Of a stretch of 64,000 bases of DNA, positions 24,629 through 38,384 are shown piece after piece. Each line of letters begins with the position of its first letter. Positions within the stretch are counted from its first letter, which is position 1. The notes beneath the pieces are model-generated. The model did no database searches, was not told the origin of the DNA, and saw nothing but the letters and a program-made list of their open reading frames with translations. This DNA is from Adineta vaga (taxonomy: Eukaryota; Rotifera), in contig CP075496.1 of NCBI GenBank assembly GCA_021613535.1, forward strand, positions 9,610,001 through 9,674,000, written 5' to 3'. A program made the position numbers and the translations under genes.

Positions 24629-25059
24629 AGAACTAATATCGATTGATTACAGTAATCAGAATGAATATCTCACAAGCTATTCAGGTAGAGCACATCAAAT
24701 TTATAATGAATAGAATGGTAATTTAGACTATGCTTATCGAAAATATCAATTTTTATACTGATCACTTATTAAAGACATTTCTAACATAATGTCGTAAGTT
24801 ATACGCCGTTCCATTCTTTTTCTTCGACCATAGCGATGCACTGTGTATGTTAGAATAAGAATGGTTTGTCCTCTTTTGTTTATTTTATTATCTGTATACA
24901 ATAGGAATGGAAGAAATAGTAGTCATTTATTCACCATTCACTCTTTCATTCTGTCACAGATTCTCAAAATCTATTGTAACAGATTTCACGAATTAGTAAT
25001 AGAAAGAAAAAGTGATTAGTGAGCAAGTGAATGACTACTATTTCTTTCATCTCTATAGT
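24629..25059. promoter_or_regulatory. Divergent promoter region between methyltransferase and glycosyltransferase genes
   Basis: About 430 bp lie between the divergent starts of the FkbM-type gene and the glycosyltransferase pair, so both promoters should be here. No specific element was recognised. A shared regulatory region for glycan-modifying genes is possible. Confidence 0.35.
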
Positions 25060-26723
25060 ATGTGTGACTTTATTTTTCAATATACGCCAAAACGTCTATG
25101 GGTTAGAGTCATCAAATGGATTAGTATTCTTTCTATCATTGTCTCTTTATTATTGTACATATTTTGTACTCGTATTGATGGTAAGCGAACATTCATTCTG
25201 ACATACTATTCTTCGATAATCAATGAAAGATATAACAGTGAAAATGATATCAATATTGGATTTAGTCCTTTTCAATTTGAAACAGAGAAACTTCGAGAAA
25301 AACAATTGGAATATGAATATAATCTGACAGGTATCATACTTCACTGGAAACGCTTGCATGGTGTACGAAAAACGATTAGTTACTTTCTTCAAACAGATTT
25401 ATTTCACGAAATCATTGTATGGAATAATAATCCACAGATAAATCTTACAATTTTGAAACTTGATATTAAAAACTATTCAACTGAAAATATTCGTATAATC
25501 AACTCCAAAGATAATTTGAAAGACGAAGCTAAATATCGTACTTGTATAGCAGCTAAAACACGTGCTTGTTTCTATGTTGATGATGATTGGGATATATCTC
25601 ATTACACGAAAAGTCTCATTGCTAGTTATCGATCTGATCCTAACCTATTACATTCAATCACAGAACCATTTACATATTATACGAATTTATTGTGGAGCTA
25701 TTTTGATGATACAATTGATTTACATACAGGATTTTCATGGATTGGTTGTGGAAGTGTCTTTTCACGTGAACATGCACAACGACATTTACAATTTCTTGAT
25801 AAATGTCTTTCAAATAATTCGCGTATGTACAGTTCTATGAATATTCAAAGATAAATCAAATGTTTCCTTCTTGCTCGTTTTCTTTTATAGATTTCTTTCA
25901 ATTAAGTGATGTATTTTTTTCTATTTGGCTAAATGATATTCCAACTCAAATGATTACAAATATTCGTTATCAAACCAATCCAGCTGCCGAAAAATCAGTT
26001 GCATTTTCTTCCATCCCAAACTTTCCAACTCTTCAATATCAAAGTTCTCTTGCTGCTATTCGTATTTTAGAACATTTTCTACGTTCAAATCAATCAGATA
26101 CCAGTCAAATTAATTTTCCACGTCAACAAATTCGTCGTTTTCCGTACTATATTAAATCTCCAAGTCTTACGGATGATTTCATCTTTTACAGTAATATTCT
26201 TCCATATGATTTACATAAAGTAACATTTAACATTACGAGAGATTTTGAACGAGGGACAACCCTAAACCTACCCAAAGGATCTCATGTTCGCTATTTCACA
26301 TCTCATAGTCCGTTGAAAGCAGTGGATCGTAACCTAAAAACATGTTGGCATTCTACAAGAATGCTTCGTTCTGATGACTTCTATGCTATCGATTTCCTAC
26401 ATATTCAAACGAATATTTCATTTCTACTCTATGTTAATCATAGTTTAGAATTACAAAAAAATCTAGTTATAAGTATCTCATTCGATGGTCTCTGGTGGAT
26501 ATCTTATCGATCACAAAACGGAATATATACCAAAACATCGAAGGATACTGGACAAGTACAATTGCATATGATCTTATTTAGTTCTGATCGATTCAATCCA
26601 GGTTTTCAATCATTTCGTTATATAAAATTTCAGACATTAAATCAATCTCATGATCGTTTTCAAGTGTGTGAATTACAAATCATTTCGAAAAGAAACATCA
26701 CTGATCTGTTGTATGATTTTTAA
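25060..26723 (+). CDS. Type II membrane glycosyltransferase-like protein
   Basis: Exons 25060-25822 and 25891-26723 join in phase to 531 residues. The N-terminus has a single membrane anchor (WISILSIIVSLLLYIF), as in Golgi enzymes. The region from residue 80 looks like a GT-A fold: IVWNNNPQ, then an acidic metal-binding motif FYVDDDWD, then a TGFSWIGCGSVF acceptor-site-like block and VFFSIWLND. The C-terminal third is less conserved and may form a beta-sandwich. I cannot name the sugar donor. The start at 25060 follows a CTCTATAG acceptor-like site. The next gene begins 99 bp after the stop on the same strand and also encodes a glycosyltransferase. Confidence 0.75.
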
Positions 26724-26822
26724 TAAACATATAAATCATATAGCTGTTGCTATTCAAACAGTAAAACTTCAAATAGATCTAATTCTTTTTTGCGTTTGTT
26801 TTAGAAATTTCCTATTAATACA

Positions 26823-28861
26823 ATGTTTTCTAGCCATCGAAAGTATATTCTTACAATGATATATATACTTTCTTTGATTCTTACTATCTATCATTTCTTT
26901 TCTACAAATGATTTCTTATTATTATTTGGAAAAAATTCCCTTTCAAATCGTATTTTTTTTCCTTCAACAAGAAAACCAAATTCAACAGTTTGTTCACTTC
27001 GAGGCGATCAATGGATAGTTCTAACAACAATTAATTATCCAACACCAACTATTTATAAACTTCTTCAATTAACTTCTGAATGGCATCTAATAGTTGTAGC
27101 ACAACAACAAACTCCTATTAATTGGCTTTCACATATAAATGGAAACCAATCACGAATTTGGTTTTTATCACTAAATGAACAATATTCTATGGATTATTCT
27201 ATTCTTCAACATTTACCCGATAACTCTCATGCTCGAAAAAATATTGGATATTTAGTTGCTATTCAATGTGGTGCTAAAATAATCTATGAATGTGAAGATA
27301 ATGTTTTACTTGATAGAAATGATATTTATGTATTACCTAAACGTGTTCAACCTAAGCATGTTCCATGGATAAGTTTTCATCGAGAACGATCACCTTTTGT
27401 TAATATTTATGGTTCATTTGGTCAATCATCTGTATGGCCAAGAGGATTTCCCGTTAGTGAACTGAGAAACATAACTGAAGATGGATGGCATTCTGTCATA
27501 CGAAACGATGAAAATAATACCTATGCATACATTCAACAGTGTCTGATTGATGGTAATCCAGATGTGGATGCACTTGTAAGTTGACTTGTTTATTCATTTA
27601 GTCCAATTAAACATGAATCTTGTTACATTAGTATCGTTTAGCTTATCCACTTGCAATTGATCAAATTCGATTTGATCGAAATCAACCATCGATTGTTCTT
27701 CAACCATATACATTCTCTCCATATAATATACAAAATACTATCACTTATTACGAAGCATTTTGGGGTCTTATTTTACCTGTCACAACCACTTTTCGTGTGA
27801 GTGACATATGGCGAAGTTTTTGGGTACAACGTCTTTTATGGGATATTGGTGGTCGACTTCTGTTTGGTACTGCAACTCTAGATAAGATCAACAGCAGTAA
27901 TTCATATATTAAAGATATGGATGAAGAAAATCAATTATATCATCAATCTGGTTCATTCGTTCGTTTTCTTGTGTCATGGTCATCCACATTACCTACACTT
28001 ATAGAAAGGATTCTTCGACTATCAAAAGATATTTCTCAAGCGGGATTTTGGAAATCTGAAGAAATCAACGTAATCAAAGCATGGATAAATGATCTTCAAT
28101 TAATTGGTTATTCATTCCCAACGATCATAGGACCATCTTCGATCTCAAATTCTGTTGTAGAAAAAAGAGCTGCAGTATGTGTTACTGGTCTTGCTGAATG
28201 TGTTCAAGAAGCATGGACTAAAAACCATCATCACATTCGAAATAGTCTTCAAGGTGATATGGATATTTTTCTTTTTCTTTCATCATCCATGGATATTGAA
28301 CCTAACTTACGCATTGATAGAATAAAACAAGCTCGTACTTATCTGAATACAACAGTAACAGTGCTTTATGAAGATCGAGATGTCAATCCAAATATTCCTT
28401 CTGATTGTGAACCAAACTTTATAGTACCTACTTCAACGTATAAAGTTGCTCCTTACTATCAACAACTATGGGCTCTTGCAGAATGTTACAAACTAGTGAA
28501 AAACTTTGAAAAACGTTTTCATATAAAATACCAATTAATGATTCGTACTCGTGTCGATATCGTAGCTAAAGAACAATTTACACTTGAATCTAGCCATTCT
28601 ATTGATATTAATACAACATTACTTGTTCCTCCTAATCGCTTTTTTATTATTCTAGACGATGGCTTTGCTGCTGGACCTATGGAACTTATGCATCATTATA
28701 TGACAAGATTATATAGTTTTAAAGAATGTCCTTCCGATAGAATTTATCATTCCGAACTTTATTTGGCAAGATATTTGAAACGTTTTACAAATGTAACATA
28801 TGATAAAACATTACCCACAGCTGCCGATGCTCTACCACATGGGCCCACAAATTGTCACTGA
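26823..28861 (+). CDS. STELLO-like (DUF288) glycosyltransferase
   Basis: Exons 26823-27575 and 27632-28861 join in phase to 660 residues. A type II anchor (MIYILSLILTIYHFFS) is followed by the DUF288/STELLO pattern: WHLIVVAQQQTP, SHARKNIGYLVAIQCGAK, a DxD-like CEDN, PWISFHRERSPFVNIYGSFG, SPYNIQNT and FWGLILPVTTTFRVSDIWRS. The second half (from about residue 380) is a separate region with VCVTGLAECVQEAW and a GT-like RTRVDI block. STELLO proteins are Golgi proteins known best in plants. The substrate in animals is unknown. A TTTGTTTTAG acceptor-like site lies about 25 nt before the ATG, and the upstream glycosyltransferase stops only 99 bp away. Confidence 0.82.
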
Positions 28862-29272
28862 TGGACATATTTCGTACAATGAAATAGTGCAGACATACGA
28901 AGAATTTTGTATAATATTTCTTTGATATTGACATTTATTTTGTTCTCTTACTCACGTACGCTATTGAGATTGTTGTGAGAAGAAAGAGAAAAATTGTTGA
29001 CAGACTGTAATAAGCATTACAAATACTTTTTACTAAGTACTTTTAAGGTTCATATAAAAAAAAGAACGAAAGAAACAGCTAACGTGTGCATATATGTGTG
29101 TGTGTGTAGTGTTGTATTGCATTCGTTTTAACAAAACAACAGAAAAATATTGCAATGAAAAATTGAAGGTGCGTATTGAATAAATTATTTTTGTTTTCAA
29201 AACTAGTTTTTTTGAAGAAATCATAGCTGGTAATAATTATTGTAGTATCAAAAGTGATTTAACAAGAAAGTA
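28862..29272. other. Intergenic region with a short TG run
   Basis: A (TG)n stretch lies at about 29094-29107. No gene is supported. Confidence 0.4.
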
Positions 29273-30215
29273 ATGTACAAGAATCTTTTTATTATTCGTT
29301 ACATTCCATATATGGTTTTACGCGATATTTCCAAGATGTTTTCTGTCGCATATAATATGAATACAAATATTTCAAAACACGTGAGCGTTCTTCTATTGAA
29401 TACCAAAGAAATGAACAGTATTCATTTTGTTAATGGAAGTAATCAATTACATCCATATCGATTGTTATCTTCGGGTAAGAAAAAATCTTATTATATTATT
29501 TCTCATTTTAGTTTCCATTTTTTAAGAAATTCATTATCGATATGGCAATGCTAAATTAGAACAGTTACTTCAACAATATCAAGATCATTCTCATGTAAAT
29601 TTATCAGGTGAAGATTTAACTGACGAAGATATGAATACTATCCTTAATGAAGTCATTATCAAAAAGGAATGCAAACAACTTTTACTCGAATCTAATAAAA
29701 TAACATCAATCGGTGTGTCAATTCTTGTTCAAGGATTACATAACAATAACTCATTAAATTATCTCGATCTTTCACACAATCAAATATCTGATGATGGTAT
29801 TGCTACTCTTGTTAAGATTTTAGCAACAAATAATGAAACATTAACAAAACTTGGTCTAGCAAAGAATCAAATAACTGATGAGGGAATGAAATGTCTTGTG
29901 AAATTGATTAAAACGAATCGTACATTGACACAACTTGATCTTTGTTCAAATAAAATAGGTAATGAAGGTACTCGTCTATTAATGAATGCAATTACAAATC
30001 ATCAGTCAACAATTGAAGTTCTTTGGCTTATGAATAATCCATTGATATCAGATGAAAGTGTTGATTCAATTATACAAATGATAAAACAAACTCGGTCATT
30101 AAAACGTCTTTGGATATTCAAATGTAGTTTATCAGAGATAAGCAAACGAAAACTAAAAGCATTAGAACCGACAAAATTGAATTTTAAAGTTTACGTAGAC
30201 AATTGGAAAAATTGA
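29273..30215 (+). CDS. Leucine-rich repeat protein, ribonuclease-inhibitor type
   Basis: Exons 29273-29474 and 29527-30215 join in phase to about 296 residues. Exon 2 encodes at least five RI-type LRRs of 28-29 residues, for example LNYLDLSHNQISDDGIATLV and LTQLDLCSNKIGNEGTRLLM. The N-terminal 70 residues have no recognised domain, and the exact start is uncertain because other ATGs lie in frame. Proteins of this type (NLRC3-like LRRs without a NACHT) are numerous in bdelloid rotifers and act as binding scaffolds. No signal peptide or membrane segment is seen. Confidence 0.75.
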
Positions 30216-32202
30216 TGTAATTTTGAAATAAAAACGAGGAATGAACATTCTAAGAGCATTGTATCAATGTTATTGAACAATTTTAGATTGAATTTGGAAA
30301 TATTGAATAATATCCAACTTGAAGTAGACAAGAATCGACATAACCTTTTTTAAAGATGTAAGAGTTTATCAATCATATGTCTCCATTAATGCTAGCAGTC
30401 TAAAAACGATTGATAAATTTGATAGAAGCAATCAAACCATACTGTTCATTACTTGAAAGAATCGGAGCAGAAGAATTATTGCTTAGTTCTTTTGCCTGTG
30501 GTGAATATGGAGAATGTCATCTTCAACTATCGACAAGAATGTCAAACAATTGATCAACTTGAAGAACTTCGATCTGATTTAGAGAATAGACACATATAAG
30601 CATTTCTTGTATGTAAACAACTACTTGATATAAAAAGTAAAAAGTATCGTTATTCACTTTTGTATTAAGAAGCTCATTTTTTGTATCGATTGGTACACTA
30701 TTAAATATAATGTCTGTCGTAGTTGTAGAACTGAAAAAGATGTCCGAAGAATTCGATGATAATCTATATACTCTACTCTTCCTAATTACTTATCAATGTT
30801 GCTCGATATTAATATTAATGCATTGGAGGATTTTATTGAGTAAATATAGATGTATGTCTTCTATTGTTGTAAATCTTTTTTATTAGATTAAGATTCATTT
30901 TTAGATATCCATGCTTACATACTACTCGTCATTTATTGAAATGTGGTGTAGGCATAAAATCGATTAGTAATCTACGAGACACACCAATACGTGTGTTGGT
31001 TCGTAACAATGATGATTATGACATCGAATTTAAATACTAAATAATAGTTAAAGTGTTTGTGTGCACAATTGATTCAACGAAATGTCATTCTGTTTTATGA
31101 TATACTAGTCAGTTCACTTGCTGGTGTTGTGGAAAAACATGGAATATAAATAAATTGATTCATTCGATTATATATTTTAGAGCGTGTCGAGGATGAATGT
31201 AAAAATCATCGATTGTTGTGAGTCTTATATCATGTGCGTACAGATGTGTAAAAGCAAGTTTTCTGTCGACTCTTACATGAGTTGTTGCCTATTTAAGATA
31301 GATCTATCCCATGAATATCATCGGGACTATATTACTTCGATTAAAATCTTATCAAAGTTGGAATGATCTTTTATTACGATATTCTAGAGAAAATATTCAA
31401 CTATCAGAATATATCTTAAACCGTTACAATTCTGTTCGTTTTTTATCATTTTAATTCACAAAATGGTAACGATTCTTTAGTATAGAAGAAAAAGTAAAAG
31501 AATATTAAATTTATTTCTTTTTTTTCCTTATCAATTTATTCTTCCCAATCTACCATATATCCTGTTATACTAATAGATAATTATCAATTAGTTAGCATTC
31601 ACAATTGTCATAATGATATTTCGGTATATATATAGATACTATATATTCGTTCGATGTGACTTAACTATCAAAACAATATTATTGTCCTAATAAATGGAAT
31701 ATATCATTCCATATCGATTATTTCTAAGTGTATAGCACTCAGAAGATTCTACATAATATATTTTCTTACTAATACTGATGAGAAAATACTTCTCTGATGA
31801 CTTTTTTATGTGTTTTTATTACAATCAGAAGAAAAGAAAGTTCTAGGTAAAGGCAATTATTTTAAGTTACTACAAAATTGTCAAATTCTAGAACTTGATT
31901 ACTAGAAATTCTCTTACGAACATCTCGTAAATCAAGATTATCATTGGATTTTATTATGAAATGTTACTTAAATTCAATACACGTTTTGAAAGATTTTGTT
32001 GTTAAGAAAAGAAAAGCAATTAAATAAAGTAATAAATATACTCTTGGTCGATTAAATCTGTGTAGATCGTTTTTGCTGACGGTAATTAATGCTACAATAA
32101 ACTTTTTTTTCTATCAGAAAAATTAAAACAATATATATATATAAGAAAAGGTTACTGTTAAGTTAACACTATATTCAGTTTTTTATATTCCTGTTTCCAA
32201 AG
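30216..32202. other. Gene-poor region with decayed ankyrin-like sequence
   Basis: Protein-like pieces interrupted by stops occur near 30420-30550 and 30905-31040. The second contains TRHLLKCGVGIKSISNLRD, which resembles an ankyrin repeat of the FEM1 kind. The rest is AT-rich with no intact gene. These look like remains of a former gene copy. Confidence 0.3.
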
Positions 32203-33341
32203 ATGTTGTTATTATATTTTCTTCTTTTACATTTCAACAACATACAATTAACTTCTCAGGTTACATATTCATGTGATTTCACTGTACCATGCGGATGTTC
32301 AGCTAGTTATGCTTCGGTATCGAAAATTGTTGGAGGCGAAAATGCATCTGAAAATACATGGGGATGGGCTGTCTCTCTCTCCATTGATGATAGTTGGATG
32401 TGTGGTGGATCATTGATATCAAGTTCTTGGATTCTTACTGCTGCACATTGTGTTTTTGAGAGTCAAAATGCAGAAATTTTCGTATCTGCAGCATCAAATG
32501 CACTATATGGTGCTCAACAGTGGCGATATGCATCGTCTGTTATTGTTCATCCACAATATGATGAAAATTCGCTAGTAAATGATATTGCTTTGATTCAAGT
32601 GTCATCACCATTTAATATGACAGATCCACGATTATCTCTAATATGTTTACCAGTAGCAACAACAAGTGATTATCCACCAGTAGGCTCAACAGTACGTACA
32701 TTATAGGGCGAAGAAAGTGTATTTAAGAATAATGTCTGATTTATTGATTTGTTTGTTTGCGTTAGGTTGTTGCTATTGGATGGGGACAGGTGAGTGAAAC
32801 AGGACCAACATCTAAGGCACTTCAACAAGTGTCATTACAACGTATTCGATACGAAAGTTCTTCGTGCCGGCCGATAATCAATAACAAAACAATGCAAATT
32901 TGTGCTGGTGTTTCTGGAGGTAATAAAGGTAAACAACTATTGTGTAACATATATTATAGTACAATAATAAAGTCATTCTTGTTGAATATAGATACATGCT
33001 ATGGTGATTCAGGTGGTCCACTCATGTTTTTCACAGAAAGTAGACAATGGGTTATAGTTGGTCTCACATCATATGGATATGAATGTGCAAGTCGAACTTA
33101 TGCAGGTATTTATACGCGTATGACTTTCTATCTAGATTGGATTCGATCCATGAATGTCACGGATGCAGTAACTGCTAATACAATTACAACAACTGTATCA
33201 TATAATAATTCAACTTTGATAGGAACATTGGCAATGCAGGAAACAAATTCAAAAAATAATAGCTTATCTTTTTATCAAGGTGCCTATTTACTATTCATTG
33301 CTATCCCTATACTATTTTTATCGATTATTTTTGAATTTTAA
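32203..33341 (+). CDS. Trypsin-like serine protease, membrane-anchored
   Basis: Exons 32203-32691, 32766-32928 and 32992-33341 join in phase to 333 residues. A signal peptide precedes a short propeptide. Activation should occur before IVGG (I42). The catalytic triad is complete: H82 in TAAHC, D127 in NDIALIQ and S224 in GDSGGP. D218, six residues before the Ser, predicts trypsin-like cleavage after Lys or Arg. The C-terminus adds a Ser/Thr/Asn-rich linker and a hydrophobic end (YLLFIAIPILFLSIIF), so the enzyme is probably tethered to the cell surface. The start directly follows a TTTCCAAAG acceptor-like site. Confidence 0.9.
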
Positions 33342-33537
33342 TTAATAAAAAAACATACTGATTAAAGAAAGCAACTTCTTTTTGCCAAATAAATATTCTT
33401 GTTTCTTAAATTTACATATTTCTCACCTTAATTGTAAGTATCATATGAAGATAAAAGTAAGTATTCAAATATCATATCTCTTTCTTACAAGATACCGAAA
33501 AGAAACACCATTAAAATATTTTTTTTAACTAATAACA

Positions 33538-34190
33538 ATGCAATGTAACACGTGTAGATGCAACCTTTTACATAACAATTGTGTACTAGTAGAGGATATT
33601 CAATTTTGCTTCTCATGCTTTGTAGAACAGTATGTGAATTTGAATTTATCACAAATTACATGCCAATCATGTGGATTTAGACAATCGTAATCAGAATCAA
33701 ATCTTTTGATTTATAGTTTTATTCGATAAGTTTGTTTAGAATTGCGAAGAGCAATCAAATACATTCATCTGCCAGTGAGAATCAAGTGAGAACTGGATCA
33801 GAAAAAGGTAAGTGTTTTTTATGAAAGGGTGATCGTATGTAATATTTCTGTATTTAGTGATGGATGAAAGAGACATCCGAACGCCATTCTCTGAAGTCGA
33901 AAATTTCAAGTATGAAATGAAGTATTGAGAAAAGATTTTATTTTAAGAATTCATTTAGGTCAAGACGATCACGTTCGTCGAAAAGACATCTTCAGACATG
34001 TCAAGTATGTTATGATTCAAAGTCATCACGACATTTCGATTCTATTGTTGGTCACAATTGTCGTCAATCAATACGATCTATATGTAATACATGTGTTTAT
34101 CAACATCTTCAACAAATATTTCAAGAAATATTAACAGATGATATTCGTTGTCCTGAACTAAATTGTAAAAGAAGCTTGAAGATGATATAA
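33538..34190 (+). CDS. Truncated RBR-type protein with RING1-like zinc-binding domain
   Basis: Exons 33538-33686, 33740-33807, 33858-33909 and 33959-34190 join in phase to 166 residues. The N-terminus has Cys pairs (CNTCRC, CFSC, CQSCGF) that suggest a small zinc finger. The C-terminal part has the RING1 pattern of RBR E3 ligases: CQVCYD, then CRQ, ICNTC, and DDIRCPELNC. The frame stops soon after RING1, and a shifted frame continues weakly. IBR and RING2 are missing, so ubiquitin ligase activity is unlikely. This may be a truncated gene or pseudogene. A complementary IBR-RING2 remnant lies at 47076-47544. Confidence 0.6.
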
Positions 34191-34502
34191 CAAGAAAAAC
34201 ATACGATGAGTGCAGTGCCACCTATCTTTATAAACTTTGTTCGACGATAGATGAATATGAAAGAAAGAATTAATAATTCATTTGGGTGTATTGTTCTTCA
34301 TTTTATCATATTTACTTTCTTCAAATCCATTGTTTAATCACAACAAAGAGTTCGACAACGATGAAAGTAGGCTCTTTCGCATTTTTTTAATAGCAAAAAA
34401 CTACAAATATTTGTCTTTAATTTAATTAATAAGGGCTTTTTACATTCGCTTCAGACTTTTTCAAAACAGTTTTAGCATATTCATTAACATTTACAATAAT
34501 TG

Positions 34503-34885
34503 AATGATACGATAGCATCGCATACACGATATCGAGCCCCACTTCAAGCGTTTAATATTGCTAATCTTAGTGTGAGTTGAATGTGTATCATTGCTCAAAA
34601 AAATGATGTGCTAATAACTAACGTTCTATACCAAAGACTTTTGAAATTGTATAAAAATCATTTTATAAAGCTGTCTTATTCTTTTAGAATGTGTTTGTCC
34701 CTGATCCATTACTGACAGCATCCCATATTTGCCAGGTTGCAAACAAAAATCTGACAGTTCGTATTCGAAATCTAGAAACAGATATTCGTCAATTACGAAG
34801 ATCGTATGGCGAAGTAGATGCTGACAATCAGGATTTGAGATCGCAATTAGAACATTTGAAAATAGCTTACGATGATGATTCCTGA
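34503..34885 (+). CDS. Possible two-exon fragment with coiled coil
   Basis: A frame ending at a good donor (AGT^GTGAGT at 34572) joins in phase to 34688-34885 behind TTCTTTTAG. The second part, with RIRNLETDIRQLRRSYGEVD, looks like a heptad-repeat helix. No upstream exon or start codon was found. It could be a gene remnant, and I do not recognise the family. Confidence 0.3.
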
Positions 34886-37800
34886 AGCAGTATACCATGA
34901 TTTTCCTGCTGAAGCCTTCAGGAAGCGCACTGGTTCCGACCTGGGAATATGTTCAATATTCAGAAGATTCAAAATGAAACTAACGATAACTTTTTTTGGT
35001 ACATAACGAAATGCTTTTTCAATTATTACTGTTGCTTTATCAAATAAACATCTTCAACTGTACATCTTAAATAATAGGATTTTATACATTTAACTCACTC
35101 ATAAAGAACACACCAAAAATAAAATAATTTCGTATTGAACAGTTTTTGTCAATATTTCAAATTTGTATTAGATTTTGCTGCACATTGAACTCAATTCTGA
35201 AATAAATCATTGCGTGTCTTCTTAAAAATTGTGTTTCTTGATATACCATGACAAAAGAAGTGTCCGTCGAAGAGTAGAAATAGGTGTTGAACGTTTTTTT
35301 TGGCTTAACAGGATGTTTGTATTCATGAAGACTGTAGTACGCATATTTTTTTCGTAATTCATTTCTGTAATGTAACACCTTAACATTTGTACGAAACAGT
35401 AGCTTCTTTGTATTTTAAAAGTTCCATTAGAACAACAAATATTTTATGAACGATTTTAAACGAAAATCGTCTGGTTATAATAATAATAATGTTGAGGATG
35501 CAAACAACTTCTACGACACAATTCCTTTTGTTTATCTTGATTAAAAAATGTCAAGTGGATAAATAAATAAAATACTTTTTCTTATTTATATAGCTATGGA
35601 AATGGGAACGCATAAGTCGAATCTTTTTTAAGATTTTTTCTATTTGTTGGTACTTAGGTTGGAAACCCGGAATTTCGGTCCATTTCTTAATTTAATTAGA
35701 TTTAACTAATTATCAATTAGTAACTTCATAGTGCTAAGCAGTATGACATAGTGCCGAGCATACCTTGCTTTTCAGTTACTAGGTTTCAACAATATCGTAG
35801 AAAGATATAGATAATCATCTAAGCTAAAATTGACATGTACTTACTTAATTCCACAAAGCAATTTCTCTATCAAACAATTAAACCATATGTACATATATTA
35901 TTCAGAAAAACAAAACGCGTAACGAACAATACTTTTGTATGATAAAAATGTACTCGTTTTATTAAGCGTTGTATCATTTATTTCATCTATTTTTCCAATA
36001 TAAATGCGAAAGAATCTTAAAATTAATCAAGTATTTCTAATAATAATTTTACCACTAAAACTACCAATTCTTGAAGAACTTTGTATTATACTGCTTAGCA
36101 AGATGATTCTCTTGATATTCATACTGCTCAGCACTATGAATTTACTAATTGATAATTAATTAAATCTAATTTAATTAAGAATTGGACCGAAATTTCGTTG
36201 ATTTTTCGTCCCTGGATCGAAATGTCATCGGAATTTCGGACTGGGTCGAAAGTTTGGAAAGAAAATTTTCTGGACCGAAATTGATGAAATCCGTCGTTCA
36301 AACAAAAATTCAGATTGAAATAAATGAACTTGTTCATCAAGTGTTGCTTTTCGATTATTATTATTATCTACAATTCCTTCGAGTCGGACAGTAAAATTAC
36401 GTAAATTTGATGAATATGACGTTAGTAATTATTTCCATCGATTGGCTTTCATACATATAATATCTGATGTGATGAATAAAATTTTAAAAGGAGGAAAATG
36501 ATTGATAAGAAATTGTTCGAACATATCAACTGCTTCGAATTTGAATTTAAAAGATGCATATGTCAAATTAACCAACATCATGTCATATAAATTTGGTTGT
36601 ATAGGACCATATTGACTTAATAAATGTTGCTAATAAATAACGAAATTATGGAGCATATGATAATAAACAAATCAATTGATCAAAATAGATTGAATTATCA
36701 ATGATTAAATATTCGATTGAACTATATCAGAAAGTCATACTGTATTTTATATATTTCGGAAAGTAGAGGCAATTGATCTCAAATTGTGTAGAGGGGAAAT
36801 AATATGAAAGTGTTCCACAATAAATTTTTAATGTTGAGAAAATCTGAAACAAAACGTAGTTTCTCGTAAGATTAACGTAAGATACGATCAACTGAGGATT
36901 AAATAGGTTTCTAAAGAAAATCAATCGAATCTTCTAGAAGGTCTTCTATTGTAAAACTATGTATTTACATAAATGAATAGACAACATTGTTCTATAGAAG
37001 AATAAAATAAAAGGAATCTACCGAAAGACGGTATGAGAAGGATATATCACATGGTGCTTTAAACAAATTACGTTCAAAGACAATAATCAAAAAAACATTA
37101 GAACATTTATGCTAATTAAATGAAGATAGAGTTGCTCTAATAAATTACTGGTTATGTCCATGAATAAGAACAAATGAGTGGAAATATAGATGAGATTTAC
37201 GAAACGTTAGTTTTTAATTTTGTTCTCACTGCAAGTCTACACATGGAAGTTTTTATCTGGAAACATTCAATATTAAAAAAATAAAGAAAAAGAATTTTTT
37301 TAATTTTTTGTATGGATTCAATAGTTATTTGCCTAATTATGACAACGGATAATATCCGTTTACGATCGATTATTTTAAAATTTACAGGCTTGTCTTTGAA
37401 TGACGTTTGATAATGTCTTCATTTTTATCTTGGTTATGATGCAACACTCGTTTGAACTCTAATTGTTTGGATGCTGTGAAATTGTTCAAAGGTTACAGGT
37501 AAATATTATATGAATTCGATATTTTTACAAATATATTTAGAGCATTTCAATCAAAACAGATGAAATCAAACCAGACAAAGTTTTTGATTAATTTCGCCGT
37601 CTCTTTTCGACTAATGTTAAATATTATTTGTTAATTCATGTCATATATAATCCTATCTTTAATAAAATACCAATATTATATGAACCAAAAATTTCCATTT
37701 AGTATAAATATGGCAATTATATATTTCCTCAATATATTCATAGTCAAAAAGTCAGTGATCATTATGTCATGATATATGCATCGAGGGTATAGTTTAGAAG

Positions 37801-38384
37801 AATGTTTATGACAATCGATGGATTTAGAAATGCAGTAAAGACTTGCGACGCACTCAGACATTAAACTCAACTCTATTACGAGAAATATTCAAAATAAAGT
37901 TCGGAAGTATATTGTGCTACGTTTTCAATCAAAACATAATGCTTAACAAATAATTTGCCAGTAGTTTCCAAAAGATCAGCGAAGGAAATGAGTGCAGCAG
38001 ATCCAGTAAAAGTCTTATTAGATGCGCCGACAGTTGTCTTTCTTCATCATATCCTTTGCATTATTCAAACGTTTTTATGAGACATTATTTTGAGCGTACA
38101 CATTTTCAGAAGATGCGATATAACACACATCCAACTTCGCGAATAACTGATAAACTATGGTGCATTTCAAGTACGCAATTTCAGTTTCTCGGACATATAC
38201 AAATCAATCGGTTAGATGCACAGCCATCTCTCACACTCCCAACTCAACAGTATTCAATAAAACGCGCTATCACACGACTAATACGATTTCAAAACACAAT
38301 AAACATTTATTTTTCCACCCATCAGTTTACTCTAAAAAAATTCTCCAGAAAAAACACTAACAAGCAATGTCCACTGAGCCCTAA
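34886..38384. other. Gene-poor region containing a MITE-like element
   Basis: About 3.5 kb of AT-rich sequence with no supported gene. The only structured object is the inverted-repeat element at 35669-36196, listed separately. Open frames near 38056-38490 on the plus strand partly overlap the last exon of the minus-strand LRR gene and are not called. Confidence 0.45.
35669..36196. mobile_element. MITE-like element with long terminal inverted repeats
   Basis: Two arms of about 78 bp are reverse complements of each other with roughly ten differences: 35669-35746 and 36119-36196. The shared outer part contains TTTCGGTCCA and the inner part CATAGTGCTRAGCAGTATGA. The core of about 370 bp has no coding capacity. 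This is the form of a non-autonomous DNA transposon. Exact ends and a target-site duplication are not obvious. A large hairpin of another kind is an alternative. Confidence 0.6.
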
